From Cypionkella sp049896245 (lineage in GTDB: Bacteria > Pseudomonadota > Alphaproteobacteria > Rhodobacterales > Rhodobacteraceae): a DNA stretch of 64,000 bases. Under the pieces are notes generated by a model that did no database searches, was not told where the DNA came from, and saw nothing but the letters and a program-made list of their open reading frames with translations. The stretch covers positions 58,838-122,837 of the forward strand of contig NZ_JAFCTX010000012.1 of the NCBI RefSeq assembly GCF_049896245.1. Direction: 5' to 3'. This document shows, piece by piece, positions 16,616-25,639 of this stretch. Within the stretch, counting starts at the first letter, position 1. The number at the start of each line of letters is the position of its first letter. A program made the translations under genes and the position numbers.

Positions 16616-19363
16616 TTAGCGACCCAAAGACCACCAGCCGCGCTTTTTCGGCTTGGCCGAGCCATCGTCTTCGGCGGGCTCTACCGCAGTGTCGGCAAGG
16701 CCGGGATCGACCTGCAGGCTGGCCATCGGGGCCGCCTCAACCAAACCCGGATCGGCTTGCAGTACCGGCGCGCTTGCCACCGGAGCGGCTTCTGCGACCG
16801 CTTCGACAGCGACCGAGGTATGCGCCTCAGATACAACAGCTTCAACCACCGTATCAGCCTTAGGCTTGGCGCGGCTGGTGCGGCTGCGCGTGGCTTTCGG
16901 CTTTTCTTCAGCTGCCACGGGGACTTCCGCGACCGCAGCTTGCACCGCGACCTCCACCACAGTTTCCGCTTTCACGGCACTGCTGCGCGAGCGGCTGCGG
17001 GCGGGCTTCACCGCCTCGGCCACCGGCGCTTCCGCTGCTACCGCCGCCACCGATTTGCTGCCACGCGGCGCGCGGGTGCGGGTTGGCTTTTTCACTTCAA
17101 CCTCAGCGGTGGCCTCTGTCGGGGCCTCGGCTACGGTTTCGGTGACGGCCAAAGGCGCATCATCGCCCGCCTCGTCATCACCCTCATCATCGCCGTCGTC
17201 GCCTTCGGCATCCGCGCCAGCAATAGCCTCACCCGGCTGACCGGGCTTCTTGCGACGACGCCGACGGCGGCGCTTCTTGCCGGTGCCGCCATCGCCATTC
17301 GCCACCGAAGGTGCGGTCGCAACTGCGGCAACCGGGGCAGCCTCAACCACTTCGGCGTCTTCGACGTCATCCACATCGTCGATGATATCTTCATCGTCTT
17401 CTTCCGCCACCGGCGCACCCATCAGCGAGGCATTGCCCGAGATCACCGAAGACACTTCCGGCACCAAGCGGGTCGCGGTTTTGAACTTTTCAATCGAGAA
17501 ATCCGGGCTGATCATCGCCGGATCACATTCAATCCGCACCGCCATGCCATAACGCGCCTCGATCAGCGCGATATGCTCGCGCTTGCCGTTGATCAGGAAG
17601 TTGACGATGCCAATCGGGGCGCGCAACAGCACTTCTTTGCTGCGTTTGCGCGTGCCTTCTTCTTCCAGCGCGCGCAAAACTTGCAGACCCAAACTGTCAT
17701 CCGAGCGGATCAACCCGGTGCCATGGCAATGTGAACACGGCTGCGTGGTCGATTCCAGCATCCCCGGACGCAAGCGCTGACGCGACATTTCCATCAGGCC
17801 AAAGCCGGAAATCCGGCCTACCTGAATCCGCGCACGGTCGGTTTTCAGCTTGTCTTTCAGCTTCTTCTCGACGGCGGCGTTGTTGCGACGCTCTTCCATG
17901 TCGATGAAGTCGATCACGATCAGGCCCGCCAAATCGCGCAGACGCAACTGGCGTGCGACTTCTTCGGCGGCCTCAAGATTGGTCTTCAAAGCGGTGTCCT
18001 CAATGGACCCCTCTTTGGTGGCGCGCCCCGAGTTCACGTCAACCGCCACCAGCGCTTCGGTGATGCCGATCACGATATAGCCGCCGGATTTCAGCTGCAC
18101 GGTCGGGTTGAACATGCCGCCGAGATAGCTTTCGACCTGATATTTCGCGAACAGCGGTGTTTGCTCATCATACCGCACCACCGCTTTGGCGTGGCTTGGC
18201 ATGATCATCCGCATGAAGTCTTTCGCGGTGCGGTAGCCCGCCTCGCCTTCCACCAGAATTTCATCAATCTCGCGGCTGTAGAGATCGCGGATCGTGCGTT
18301 TGATCAGGTTGCCTTCCTCGTAGATCGCGGCGGGCGCGATGGATTTGAGGGTCAGCTCGCGAATCTGTTCCCACAACCGCATCAGATATTCGTAATCGCG
18401 CTTGATCTCGGGCTTGGTGCGCTTGGCCCCAGCCGTCCGAATGATCAGGCCAGCGCCTTCCGGCACTTCAATCTCGGTGGCGATCTCTTTCAGTTTCTTG
18501 CGGTCAGCGGCTTGGGTGATCTTGCGGGAAATCCCGCCGCCGCGCGCCGTATTTGGCATCAGCACGCAATAGCGACCTGCGAGCGACAGGTAAGTGGTAA
18601 GTGCAGCACCCTTGTTGCCGCGTTCTTCCTTGACCACCTGCACCAGCATGATCTGCCGAACCTTGATCACTTCCTGGATTTTATAGCGCCGCGCACGAGG
18701 CTTGCGCGGCGCGGAAATTTCTTCTGACACGTCTTCTTCGGCGATGGATTCGATCTCATCATCGGTATCAGAGGCGTGATCAATCGCGCGATAGACCTCA
18801 TCGCCTTCCTCGACATCCAGCGAGGCGACGTTGTGGGTATGGCTGTGGTCGTGATGATCGTGGTCGTGGTGCGGCTGCTCAATCACATCGGCGGGTGCGG
18901 ATTGCACCAGCGCATCGGCACCCGTTTCTTCGCCAAGATCCACCACATCCATGCTGCTGATCTCGGACGACTGTACGGCATCGCCCTCAACCGCCTCAGC
19001 GCGCGGGCGTTGTTGTTGTTGCGGCTTCGGGCGCGGGCGCGAGCGGCGATTGTCTTCTTCATCCTGCGCGCGGTTGAAGGCGCGTTCTTCGTCCAGCAAA
19101 GCTTTGCGATCAGCCACCGGGATCTGGTAATAATCCGGGTGAATCTCGGCAAAAGCCAAGAAGCCGTGACGGTTGCCGCCATATTCGACAAACGCCGCCT
19201 GTAGCGAAGGCTCTACCCTTGTCACTTTGGCAAGGTATATATTTCCGGCAAGCTGGCGCTTGTTTACGGTTTCAAAATCGAATTCTTCGACCTTGTTTCC
19301 ATCGACCACAACAACCCGAGTTTCCTCGGCATGGGTGGCGTCGATAAGCATTTTCTTTGACAT
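16616..19363 (-). CDS. rne: Ribonuclease E
   Basis: A 915-residue endoribonuclease and RNA degradosome scaffold. The S1 domain starts at about residue 37 and is split by an insert of about 125 residues (100-226) containing a His/Asp-rich run (PHHDHDHHDHSHTH). The DNase I-like catalytic region carries both metal-binding aspartates (VDVNSGRATKEG and VIDFIDMEERRNN). The zinc-link CxxC is PCSHCHGTG. After about residue 640 comes a low-complexity scaffold: acidic runs, an arginine-rich GKKRRRRRRRK RNA-binding patch, and Ala/Val/Glu repeats. The end, GWWSLGR, is a conserved alphaproteobacterial tail. A 495-nt untranslated stretch precedes it. Confidence 0.95.
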   Translation of the reverse strand: MSKKMLIDATHAEETRVVVVDGNKVEEFDFETVNKRQLAGNIYLAKVTRVEPSLQAAFVEYGGNRHGFLAFAEIHPDYYQIPVADRKALLDEERAFNRAQDEEDNRRSRPRPKPQQQQRPRAEAVEGDAVQSSEISSMDVVDLGEETGADALVQSAPADVIEQPHHDHDHHDHSHTHNVASLDVEEGDEVYRAIDHASDTDDEIESIAEEDVSEEISAPRKPRARRYKIQEVIKVRQIMLVQVVKEERGNKGAALTTYLSLAGRYCVLMPNTARGGGISRKITQAADRKKLKEIATEIEVPEGAGLIIRTAGAKRTKPEIKRDYEYLMRLWEQIRELTLKSIAPAAIYEEGNLIKRTIRDLYSREIDEILVEGEAGYRTAKDFMRMIMPSHAKAVVRYDEQTPLFAKYQVESYLGGMFNPTVQLKSGGYIVIGITEALVAVDVNSGRATKEGSIEDTALKTNLEAAEEVARQLRLRDLAGLIVIDFIDMEERRNNAAVEKKLKDKLKTDRARIQVGRISGFGLMEMSRQRLRPGMLESTTQPCSHCHGTGLIRSDDSLGLQVLRALEEEGTRKRSKEVLLRAPIGIVNFLINGKREHIALIEARYGMAVRIECDPAMISPDFSIEKFKTATRLVPEVSSVISGNASLMGAPVAEEDDEDIIDDVDDVEDAEVVEAAPVAAVATAPSVANGDGGTGKKRRRRRRRKKPGQPGEAIAGADAEGDDGDDEGDDEAGDDAPLAVTETVAEAPTEATAEVEVKKPTRTRAPRGSKSVAAVAAEAPVAEAVKPARSRSRSSAVKAETVVEVAVQAAVAEVPVAAEEKPKATRSRTSRAKPKADTVVEAVVSEAHTSVAVEAVAEAAPVASAPVLQADPGLVEAAPMASLQVDPGLADTAVEPAEDDGSAKPKKRGWWSLGR

Positions 19364-19858
19364 ATCAATCCATTGCGCCTGTCATGCAAACACCCGCTTG
19401 GGCTACCAAAGCGGATGTTTGACATAAAGAGGCGGCTTGTTCGGGCGGCTGCGCGCAACGCAAATAGACGGGCCGTGCCCGGTGGGCACCCCTCGCCTTG
19501 AATTGCCAATGTCGCGCACATCATCGCGGTTCACGTTTGAGCTGCTTGCGCGGCCCACCTAAAAAGGCCCGGTTTGATCCTGTGTTATCAGTCACTTACG
19601 AGCAATAATCCGGCCTTGCAGCCGATCCGACCACCCCGGTTTTCGGCACGATAAGCGCGCCAGATCAACAGGGCAGAGAATTCTTTGGCGACAGAATGTC
19701 ACCTGACTGTAACCTAACGGGAAACCGGCGGCGATGACAATGGGTGATTTGCGCCGGATGCGTCGCAAACATCGCTCGTCCCTTCCTGCCGGGCGGTCCT
19801 CGCTTCGACCGCGTGAGGTGCAGCGAAGCGGCCCGTCAGGGCCAATGAGCCGCCCACC
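19364..19858. other. 495-nt gene-free region: rne leader and 3' region of dctD
   Basis: No coding frame of substance. Next to the dctD stop is a structured, REP-like GC-rich stretch: a cgcttcg/cgaagcg inverted repeat (19801-19830) and a ggccc/gggcc hairpin (19830-19843), next to a gtagggtgggcgg box on the minus strand. The remainder is presumably promoter and 5' leader of rne. RNase E leaders are known autoregulatory targets in other bacteria; whether this one is cannot be told. Confidence 0.5.
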
Positions 19859-21187
19859 CTACACATAATCCTGCCGCTGCAAGCCATACTTCGCCATCTT
19901 CTCGTTCAGCGTCCGGCGCGGCAGGCACAACTCATCCATCACGCCGGTGATCGACCCCTTATGCCGCCGCATGGTGTTGTCGATCAGCATGCGCTCAAAC
20001 GCTTCGACATAGTCCTTCAGCGGCTTGCCCTCGGTGGTCAGCGCCGGCCCCGAAGCCTCGTTATCCGCCATCAGCAGCGAGGCAATCGAGCCCGAGCCGC
20101 GCCTATTCTGCAACACCGCGCGTTCGGCAATATTCACCAACTGCCGCACATTGCCCGGCCAAGGTGCTTGCAGCAACTGCGCCGCTTCCTGCGCTGTCAC
20201 CTGCGGCGCATCACAGCCATATTCCTCGGCGAATTGCTCGGACGACCGGGTGAACAGCGTCAAAATATCTTCACCCCGCGCCCGCAACGGCGGACAGATG
20301 ATGGTCATAGCACCCAAGCGGTAGAACAGATCCGAGCGCAGCACGTCTTCCAGCGTCTTATCCGGCGCGTGCTCGTTGCAGATCGCAATGATCCGGGTTT
20401 CTGGCGGCATGCCCTGCTCGTTGATCAGCGTCAGCAGCCGCGATTGCAACGGGTGGCTCAGCGCCTCGATATCCTCAAGACATAACGTGCCACCGCGGGC
20501 CTCCTCGACCAAAGGCAGATTGCCATCATCCGACGGGCCAAACAGCTTGGCCGCCAGTTGATCCTCACTCCACGCCGCGCACGACACAGTGACGAATTTC
20601 TTCGACCCACGCGGGCCAACCGCGTGCAAAGCATGCGCCACCAAGGTCTTACCCGTCCCCGTCTCGCCATCAATCAGCACATGGCTGTCGGCTTGCCCCA
20701 GATCAAGAATATCCTCGCGCAGCCGCTCCATCGCAGGACTAGCCCCGACCAGTTTCTTCATCAGGATCGAGCCATCCGACAATTCACGCCGCAAAGCGCG
20801 ATTGTCCAAGGTCAAACGACGCGCCATCGTCGCGCGTTTGGCAAGTTCAGTCATCCGGTCCGGGTTGAACGGCTTTTCCAGAAAGTCATAGGCGCCGACC
20901 TGCATCGCCTCAACGGCCATCGGCACATCTCCGTGGCCAGTGATCAAAATGACCGGCAGGCCCGAATCCATCCCCATCAGCCGCTTCAAAAACGCCATCC
21001 CGTCCATGCCCGGCATCTTAATATCCGAGACCACAACCCCCGGCCATTCCGGCCCCAACGCCTTTAACGCTTCCTCGGCGCTTGCATAGGTTTCGGTGTC
21101 AAACCCCGACAGGGCCAGCCACTGGCTGATCGAGGCGCGCATATCGGCCTCGTCGTCCACAATCGCCACTTTCATCGCCCGTGCCAT
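19859..21187 (-). CDS. dctD: DctD-type response regulator lacking the GAFTGA loop
   Basis: A 442-residue NtrC-class regulator. The receiver domain has the phosphoacceptor Asp55 (VVVSDIKMPG) and Lys in LEKPF. The AAA+ domain has Walker A GETGTGKT (174-181) and a Walker B-like GGTLCLEDIE. Between them the GAFTGA sigma-54 contact loop is absent: about eight residues are missing and the stretch reads LFGPSDDGNLPLVEEA. A Fis-type helix-turn-helix closes the protein. It is paired with DctB 7 nt upstream. DctBD normally senses C4-dicarboxylates, but no DctPQM or DctA gene is nearby. Without GAFTGA, sigma-54 activation is doubtful. Confidence 0.85.
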   Translation of the reverse strand: MARAMKVAIVDDEADMRASISQWLALSGFDTETYASAEEALKALGPEWPGVVVSDIKMPGMDGMAFLKRLMGMDSGLPVILITGHGDVPMAVEAMQVGAYDFLEKPFNPDRMTELAKRATMARRLTLDNRALRRELSDGSILMKKLVGASPAMERLREDILDLGQADSHVLIDGETGTGKTLVAHALHAVGPRGSKKFVTVSCAAWSEDQLAAKLFGPSDDGNLPLVEEARGGTLCLEDIEALSHPLQSRLLTLINEQGMPPETRIIAICNEHAPDKTLEDVLRSDLFYRLGAMTIICPPLRARGEDILTLFTRSSEQFAEEYGCDAPQVTAQEAAQLLQAPWPGNVRQLVNIAERAVLQNRRGSGSIASLLMADNEASGPALTTEGKPLKDYVEAFERMLIDNTMRRHKGSITGVMDELCLPRRTLNEKMAKYGLQRQDYV

Positions 21188-21194
21188 GCCGTCC

Positions 21195-22958
21195 TCATTC
21201 CGCTGCTTTTGCTTCTTTGCCCATCAGGGGCAGTTGCACCTCGAACACAGCACCACCGTTTTCGGCATTATGCGCCGTCAAGCGCCCGCCCAAATCGGTG
21301 ACAATGCCCGAGGAGATCGCCAGACCCAGGCCCACGCCCTCACCCGGTTTTTTCGTCGTGTAGAACGGCTCAAAGATCGAGCCGATATCGCCAATGCCGG
21401 TGCCGTTGTCGCGCACCGCCAAAGTGGCGCTCTCACCTACCGTCAATAACAGGTCGATCTGTGGATCAAGCATGTCTTTCGTGGCATCCAGCGCGTTTCG
21501 CAATAAATTGATAATGACCTGTTCCAATCGCAAACGATCCGCCAGTATCGTGACCGGTTGACGCGGCACAGTGCGGGTTATCTTCACAACGCGCTGCTTC
21601 AACTGTGGTTCCATCATCGCCAAAGCCGAGGAAATACAGGCCCGCAGATCGACAGGCTCAAACGCCTCACCGCCCTTGCGCGCGTAAGATTTCAACTGCC
21701 GCGTGATCGCTCCCATGCGGTCGATCAGATCGTCAATGCGCTGGAAGCTTGACAAAGCCTCATCCGGCCGCTTGCGCTGCAACAACAGTCGCGCGCCCGC
21801 GAGATAAGTTTTCATCGCGGCCAAAGGCTGGTTCAACTCATGGCTGACCGCCGCCGACATCTCGCCCAAAGCCGCCAGCTTTGACGATTGCGCCAAGGTC
21901 AGCTCTGCCACTTCCAGCGTTTTCTGCACCTTTTCCCGTTCGGCAATCTCGCGGGACAGCCGCGCGTTCAACAACCGCAATTCCGCCGATTCGCGCTGGA
22001 ACGACACCGACTGCGACCAAGCCCGGCGCGACAGCACGTAAAACGTCAAAGCGGTGAAAATCGCAAAGCCCATGATTTCCAAGGCAATCACGCCGTTCAC
22101 CCGCTCGCGCACCGAATCGTAGGCGGTGAAAGTGACCATCTTCCAACCCTGAAACGGCACCCGCGCTTCGGTGCGCAACACCGCCTCACCGGACACATAA
22201 GCATCCGGCGGATTCTGCGCCCAATCCGTAGCCCCCTTCAAAGCGCGGTCCAGGGCCGAGGGTTTGTCGGTCGGCGACAGCGCCTCGGCCACCGGTTTGC
22301 TGCGCCATGACGGCTCGGTCGCAAGGATCACGGTGGCTTCGGAATTTGCCACCAAAACCGCATCCTGAAGCCCCGCCCAAGCGCGTTCATGCTTCATCAT
22401 ATCGACCGCAACCACGATCACGCCCAACACCTGCCCATCCGCCTCAATCACCCGCGCATAGGTGAAATCATAGGCCCCACCAGCCTGCGGCGTGACCGAG
22501 AACACCGTGTCCTTGGTGCGCTTGGCATCGACGAAATAGCTGTCATTGCGGTGCGCGGTGCCCAGCAGGTTGCGATTGGTCGCCCCCACCGTCCAGCCGT
22601 CTTTATCGAGCAGCAGGATCGAGGCAACGCCGATTTCCTTTTGCACCTCGATCAGCCGCAAGGTGGTGCGGGAAAACGAATTCTTCTTCAACGAGTCGCG
22701 AATCGCCGGATCATCGGCCAGCAGCAACGGCACCACCGCCGTGCGCTGCACTTCCGACAGCATATTGCCGGAATAGAGTGCGAGCCGCAGTTCGGCCCGG
22801 TTGCGGGTGGTCTCGGTAAAGCGTTCTGACAGCCAGCGGTTGGTGATCAGCACCACGCCAATGGCCAGCAAGATCAATAGGGTGGCAGCCAGCCTGATCC
22901 GCCAGGATTTCCCCGGCGCTGCATCTGAAATACGTTTGGATCGGCTGCGGCTTTGCAT
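21195..22958 (-). CDS. dctB: DctB-type sensor histidine kinase
   Basis: A 587-residue membrane kinase. One transmembrane helix near residues 22-42 and a second near 290-310 enclose a periplasmic sensor domain of about 250 residues resembling the double-PAS fold of DctB (LIEVQKEIGVASILLLDKDG, YFVDAKRTKDTVFSVTPQAGG). A coiled-coil region leads into the H-box AAVSHELNQPLAAMKTYLAG and an HATPase domain with N-box (EQVIINLLRNALDA) and G-boxes (DNGTGIG, GEGVGLGLAIS). It heads the dctB-dctD pair. The ligand is predicted to be a C4-dicarboxylate by family; this is not proven by the context. Confidence 0.87.
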   Translation of the reverse strand: MQSRSRSKRISDAAPGKSWRIRLAATLLILLAIGVVLITNRWLSERFTETTRNRAELRLALYSGNMLSEVQRTAVVPLLLADDPAIRDSLKKNSFSRTTLRLIEVQKEIGVASILLLDKDGWTVGATNRNLLGTAHRNDSYFVDAKRTKDTVFSVTPQAGGAYDFTYARVIEADGQVLGVIVVAVDMMKHERAWAGLQDAVLVANSEATVILATEPSWRSKPVAEALSPTDKPSALDRALKGATDWAQNPPDAYVSGEAVLRTEARVPFQGWKMVTFTAYDSVRERVNGVIALEIMGFAIFTALTFYVLSRRAWSQSVSFQRESAELRLLNARLSREIAEREKVQKTLEVAELTLAQSSKLAALGEMSAAVSHELNQPLAAMKTYLAGARLLLQRKRPDEALSSFQRIDDLIDRMGAITRQLKSYARKGGEAFEPVDLRACISSALAMMEPQLKQRVVKITRTVPRQPVTILADRLRLEQVIINLLRNALDATKDMLDPQIDLLLTVGESATLAVRDNGTGIGDIGSIFEPFYTTKKPGEGVGLGLAISSGIVTDLGGRLTAHNAENGGAVFEVQLPLMGKEAKAAE

Positions 22959-23004
22959 CGGTCAAGTTTAGGCCTGCCCAAGCCCGGCCTCAAGCCGAAG
23001 GCAC

Positions 23005-23673
23005 TCAGGCCAGCGCCATCCCGCCCATCAGGCTGGCAAACAGCGCAGCACCATCGGTACCACCTGTGCGGGCATCCACCACCCGCTCCGGGTGCGGCAT
23101 CATCCCCAGCACGCGGCGGTTGGCCGAAAGCACGCCTGCGATGTCAGCGGCGGCACCGTTGGGGTTTTGCGTGTAGGTGAAAGCGATGCGATCTTCGGCG
23201 CGCAAAGCCGCCAAACCATCGGTATCAATCGTATAGTTGCCATCGTGATGCGCCACCGGCACCGCAATCTGCTGACCTTTGACGTAGGCATTGGTGAAAG
23301 CGCTGTCCGTGCTGGTCACTTGCAAACCAATGCTCTTGCAGATGAATTTCAGCCCCGCATTGCGCATCAACGCCCCCGGCAGCAGTTGCATCTCGGTCAG
23401 CACCTGAAAGCCGTTGCAAATCCCCAGCACATAGCCACCGCGGTCTGCATGGCTTCGAATGGCCGCCGCAATCGGCGATTGCGCCGCAATCGCCCCACAC
23501 CGCAGATAATCGCCAAACGAAAACCCGCCCGGAACCCCCACCACATCGGTGCCAGCAGGCAAGCTGGTGTCCTTGTGCCAGACCCGCGCGACCTCAAACC
23601 CCGCGCGCTCAAACGCCACGGCAAGATCACGGTCGCAATTTGATCCGGGAAAGGTGACGACGGCGGCTTTCAT
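23005..23673 (-). CDS. purQ: FGAM synthase glutaminase subunit PurQ
   Basis: A 222-residue class I glutamine amidotransferase that supplies ammonia to PurL in purine synthesis. The catalytic cysteine lies in YVLGICNGFQVLTE, the oxyanion region is VGVPGGFSFGDYLR, and the C-terminal His/Glu pair is in MMPHPERV. I use the ATG at 23673 (MKAAVVTFPGSNCDRD) since it matches PurQ N-termini; an upstream in-frame ATG is open but adds unrelated residues. It follows purS after a repeat-bearing gap of about 150 nt. Confidence 0.95.
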   Translation of the reverse strand: MKAAVVTFPGSNCDRDLAVAFERAGFEVARVWHKDTSLPAGTDVVGVPGGFSFGDYLRCGAIAAQSPIAAAIRSHADRGGYVLGICNGFQVLTEMQLLPGALMRNAGLKFICKSIGLQVTSTDSAFTNAYVKGQQIAVPVAHHDGNYTIDTDGLAALRAEDRIAFTYTQNPNGAAADIAGVLSANRRVLGMMPHPERVVDARTGGTDGAALFASLMGGMALA

Positions 23674-23758
23674 GGGCAGCACTCCGAAAAATTGGGATGG
23701 CTTGCGGATAGCGCAATCCACGCGGTGCTTCCAGCCAAAAACACCCGTGGCTGAGGGC

Positions 23759-23801
23759 GGAATTCGCGCGAATTCCGGCTACGATTTCCGCGCGGAAATC
23801 G
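23759..23801. repeat. Bipartite palindrome, site 2 of 4
   Basis: ggaattcg/cgaattcc (23759-23776) followed by cgatttccg/cggaaatcg (23782-23801). It lies between purS and purQ, just past the purS stop. Confidence 0.8.
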
Positions 23802-23820
23802 CCTTGTTCAAGCGTCAGGC

Positions 23821-24060
23821 CTAAATCAACTCGACCCGGTAGCTTTCGATCACCGTATTTGCCAGCAGCTTGTCACACATGGTCTTCACCGCAACCTCTG
23901 CCGCCGCCGCATCGCTCTCGGCCAGATCAAGCTCAATCACCTTGCCCTGACGCACACCGTTCACCCCGGCAAAGCCGAGCGTGCCAAGCGCGTGGCGCAC
24001 CGCCTCGCCCTGCACATCCAGGACGCCAGATTTCAACATGACTGTGACGCGCGCTTTCAT
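23821..24060 (-). CDS. purS: FGAM synthase subunit PurS
   Basis: A 79-residue small subunit that bridges PurL and PurQ in the formylglycinamidine ribonucleotide synthase complex. It begins MKARVTVMLKSGVLDVQGEA, with the GLDPQG-like region, the family's FAGVNGVRQGKVIELDL strand and a MCDKLLANTVIESYRVE end. Size and order purC-purS-purQ are standard. The gap to purC is 63 nt. Confidence 0.95.
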   Translation of the reverse strand: MKARVTVMLKSGVLDVQGEAVRHALGTLGFAGVNGVRQGKVIELDLAESDAAAAEVAVKTMCDKLLANTVIESYRVELI

Positions 24061-24123
24061 AGCAATCTCCTATAGAGGCCGGTGTGCCGCCCGATACCCC
24101 CGCTTGCCCGCTCGGGCAAGACG

Positions 24124-24888
24124 TCAGTTGATCAGCGTCGGCTTCACTGTATGCGTGACGTTCGAGGGCAACACGCCCAAGCGCCGCGCGAGTTCGGTGT
24201 AGACATCGGGCAGCGGTCCCGGCTCGGGGATCGGTTGGCCATCACCACGATCCACCAGACCGCGCAGATCCCACAAGCGGCAACTGTCAGGGCTGATTTC
24301 ATCGGCGACGATCAGGCGCATGTAATCGCCTTCCCAAATCCGCCCGACTTCGATGCGGAAATCCACCAGTCGGATGCCGACGCCCAGCATCACGCCAGAC
24401 ATGAAATCATTCACCCGCAACGCCAATGCGATCACGTCATCCAGGTCTTGCTGGGTGGCCCAGCCGAAAGCGACGATATGTTCTTCGGCGACCATCGGCA
24501 GCGACAAACGGTCATCTTTCAGGTAATATTCCACAATCGGGCGCGGCAGCGGCGTGCCTTCGGGAATCCCGAGGCGTTCAGAAATCTCGCCCGCTGCGAA
24601 GTTGCGCACCACGACTTCCAGCGGGATGATCTCGGCCATCCGCACCAGTTGTTCGCGCATGTTGACACGGCGGATGAAATGGGTGGGCACGCCGATGGCA
24701 TTCAGCCCCGACATGAAAAACTCCGACAGGCGGTTGTTCAGCACGCCTTTGCCTTCGACCGCAGCCGGGGTGGCCTCGGCTGCGGTCGGCGCGCTGTCGT
24801 CCTTGAAATATTGGATCAGAGTGCCCGGTTCCGGTCCTTCATACAGGATCTTCGCCTTGCCCTCGTAAACCTTCTTCCTGCGCGCCAT
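24124..24888 (-). CDS. purC: SAICAR synthetase
   Basis: A 254-residue enzyme that joins aspartate to CAIR with ATP in purine biosynthesis. Characteristic blocks are KKVYEGKAKILYEG (nucleotide loop), the FKDDSAPTAAEA segment, the LPLEVVVRN-like IIPLEVVVRNFAAGE, and LVDFRIEVGR. The frame is open far upstream, but the ATG at 24888 has GGAG 5-6 nt upstream and is the family N-terminus. It starts the purC-purS-purQ unit and diverges from the zeta-subunit gene. Confidence 0.96.
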   Translation of the reverse strand: MARRKKVYEGKAKILYEGPEPGTLIQYFKDDSAPTAAEATPAAVEGKGVLNNRLSEFFMSGLNAIGVPTHFIRRVNMREQLVRMAEIIPLEVVVRNFAAGEISERLGIPEGTPLPRPIVEYYLKDDRLSLPMVAEEHIVAFGWATQQDLDDVIALALRVNDFMSGVMLGVGIRLVDFRIEVGRIWEGDYMRLIVADEISPDSCRLWDLRGLVDRGDGQPIPEPGPLPDVYTELARRLGVLPSNVTHTVKPTLIN

Positions 24889-25104
24889 GAATGCTCCGAT
24901 GCCATACGGGCACGGGGGCGGCCAACGCCACCCCTGCCCTTTTTCCCGGCTATATGCCAAGCCCGCGCAAGGGGCAAGGCATAGGAGGCTTTGGCAGTGC
25001 TGCTTTGGTTGGAAGACAACGCCATGCGAACGGCTTTTTATCTTGAACGGCGGGCGCAGCATGGGCATATGGAAAGGAATGTTCCATGACCCAGAGGGCC
25101 AGCC

Positions 25105-25419
25105 ATGACCACATTTGACGACCGCAAAAATGCTTTTGAATCCAAATACGCGCATGATGCCGATATGCAGTTTCGCGCCGAGGCGCGGCGCAACAAGCTG
25201 ACCGGGCTTTGGGCGGCGGAATTGCTGGGCAAATCCGGCGATGAGGCTGCGGAATACGCGATGGCCGTGGTCAGCGCCGATTTCGAGGAAGCCGGCATTG
25301 AAGACGTGGTGCGCAAGGTCGCGGGCGATCTGGGCAGCTTGTCCAGCGCAGATGCCGTGCGCGCCAAGATGGCCGAACTTTTGCCGGTCGCCAAAGCACA
25401 GCTGATGAACGAATTTTAA
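25105..25419 (+). CDS. DUF1476 protein, F1-ATPase zeta inhibitor subunit
   Basis: A 104-residue all-helical protein. It begins MTTFDDRKNAFESKYAHDAD, a segment corresponding to the N-terminal inhibitory region of the Paracoccus denitrificans zeta subunit, which blocks ATP hydrolysis by the F1Fo-ATP synthase under adverse conditions. RNKLTGLWAAELLGKSG and the acidic middle are also family features. The identity as a DUF1476 member is strong; the inhibitory role is transferred from Paracoccus. A rho-independent terminator follows. Confidence 0.88.
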   Translation: MTTFDDRKNAFESKYAHDADMQFRAEARRNKLTGLWAAELLGKSGDEAAEYAMAVVSADFEEAGIEDVVRKVAGDLGSLSSADAVRAKMAELLPVAKAQLMNEF

Positions 25420-25447
25420 GCGCCCCTGCGACAGCAGCGTTTCAAGA

Positions 25448-25484
25448 GGCCGCCGCCGGGTTTGGTGCGCGGCCTTTTTTTTTG
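25448..25484 (+). terminator. Rho-independent terminator after zeta gene
   Basis: aggccgc/gcggcct stem, a G-rich loop and a run of nine T residues. Confidence 0.88.
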
Positions 25485-25639
25485 GTGCGGCGTTTGCTGA
25501 CGCGACAGACTGTGCGGCGGATGATGTGCGGCGGCGCATAGTGTTATGAGGAATATGGATTTGCCTCGCTCTGCCGCACATGGCAAACACAGGGTAAACG
25601 TGAAACACAGGTTCGCTCTGAACCAGATGAGGTCTGCCG

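Noticed and set aside
16757..17734. 325-residue plus-strand open frame
   Set aside because: Antisense to the low-complexity scaffold of RNase E; no motifs.
25485..25639. SAM or SAH riboswitch before bmt
   Set aside because: No recognisable core could be found by eye; a covariance search would be needed.
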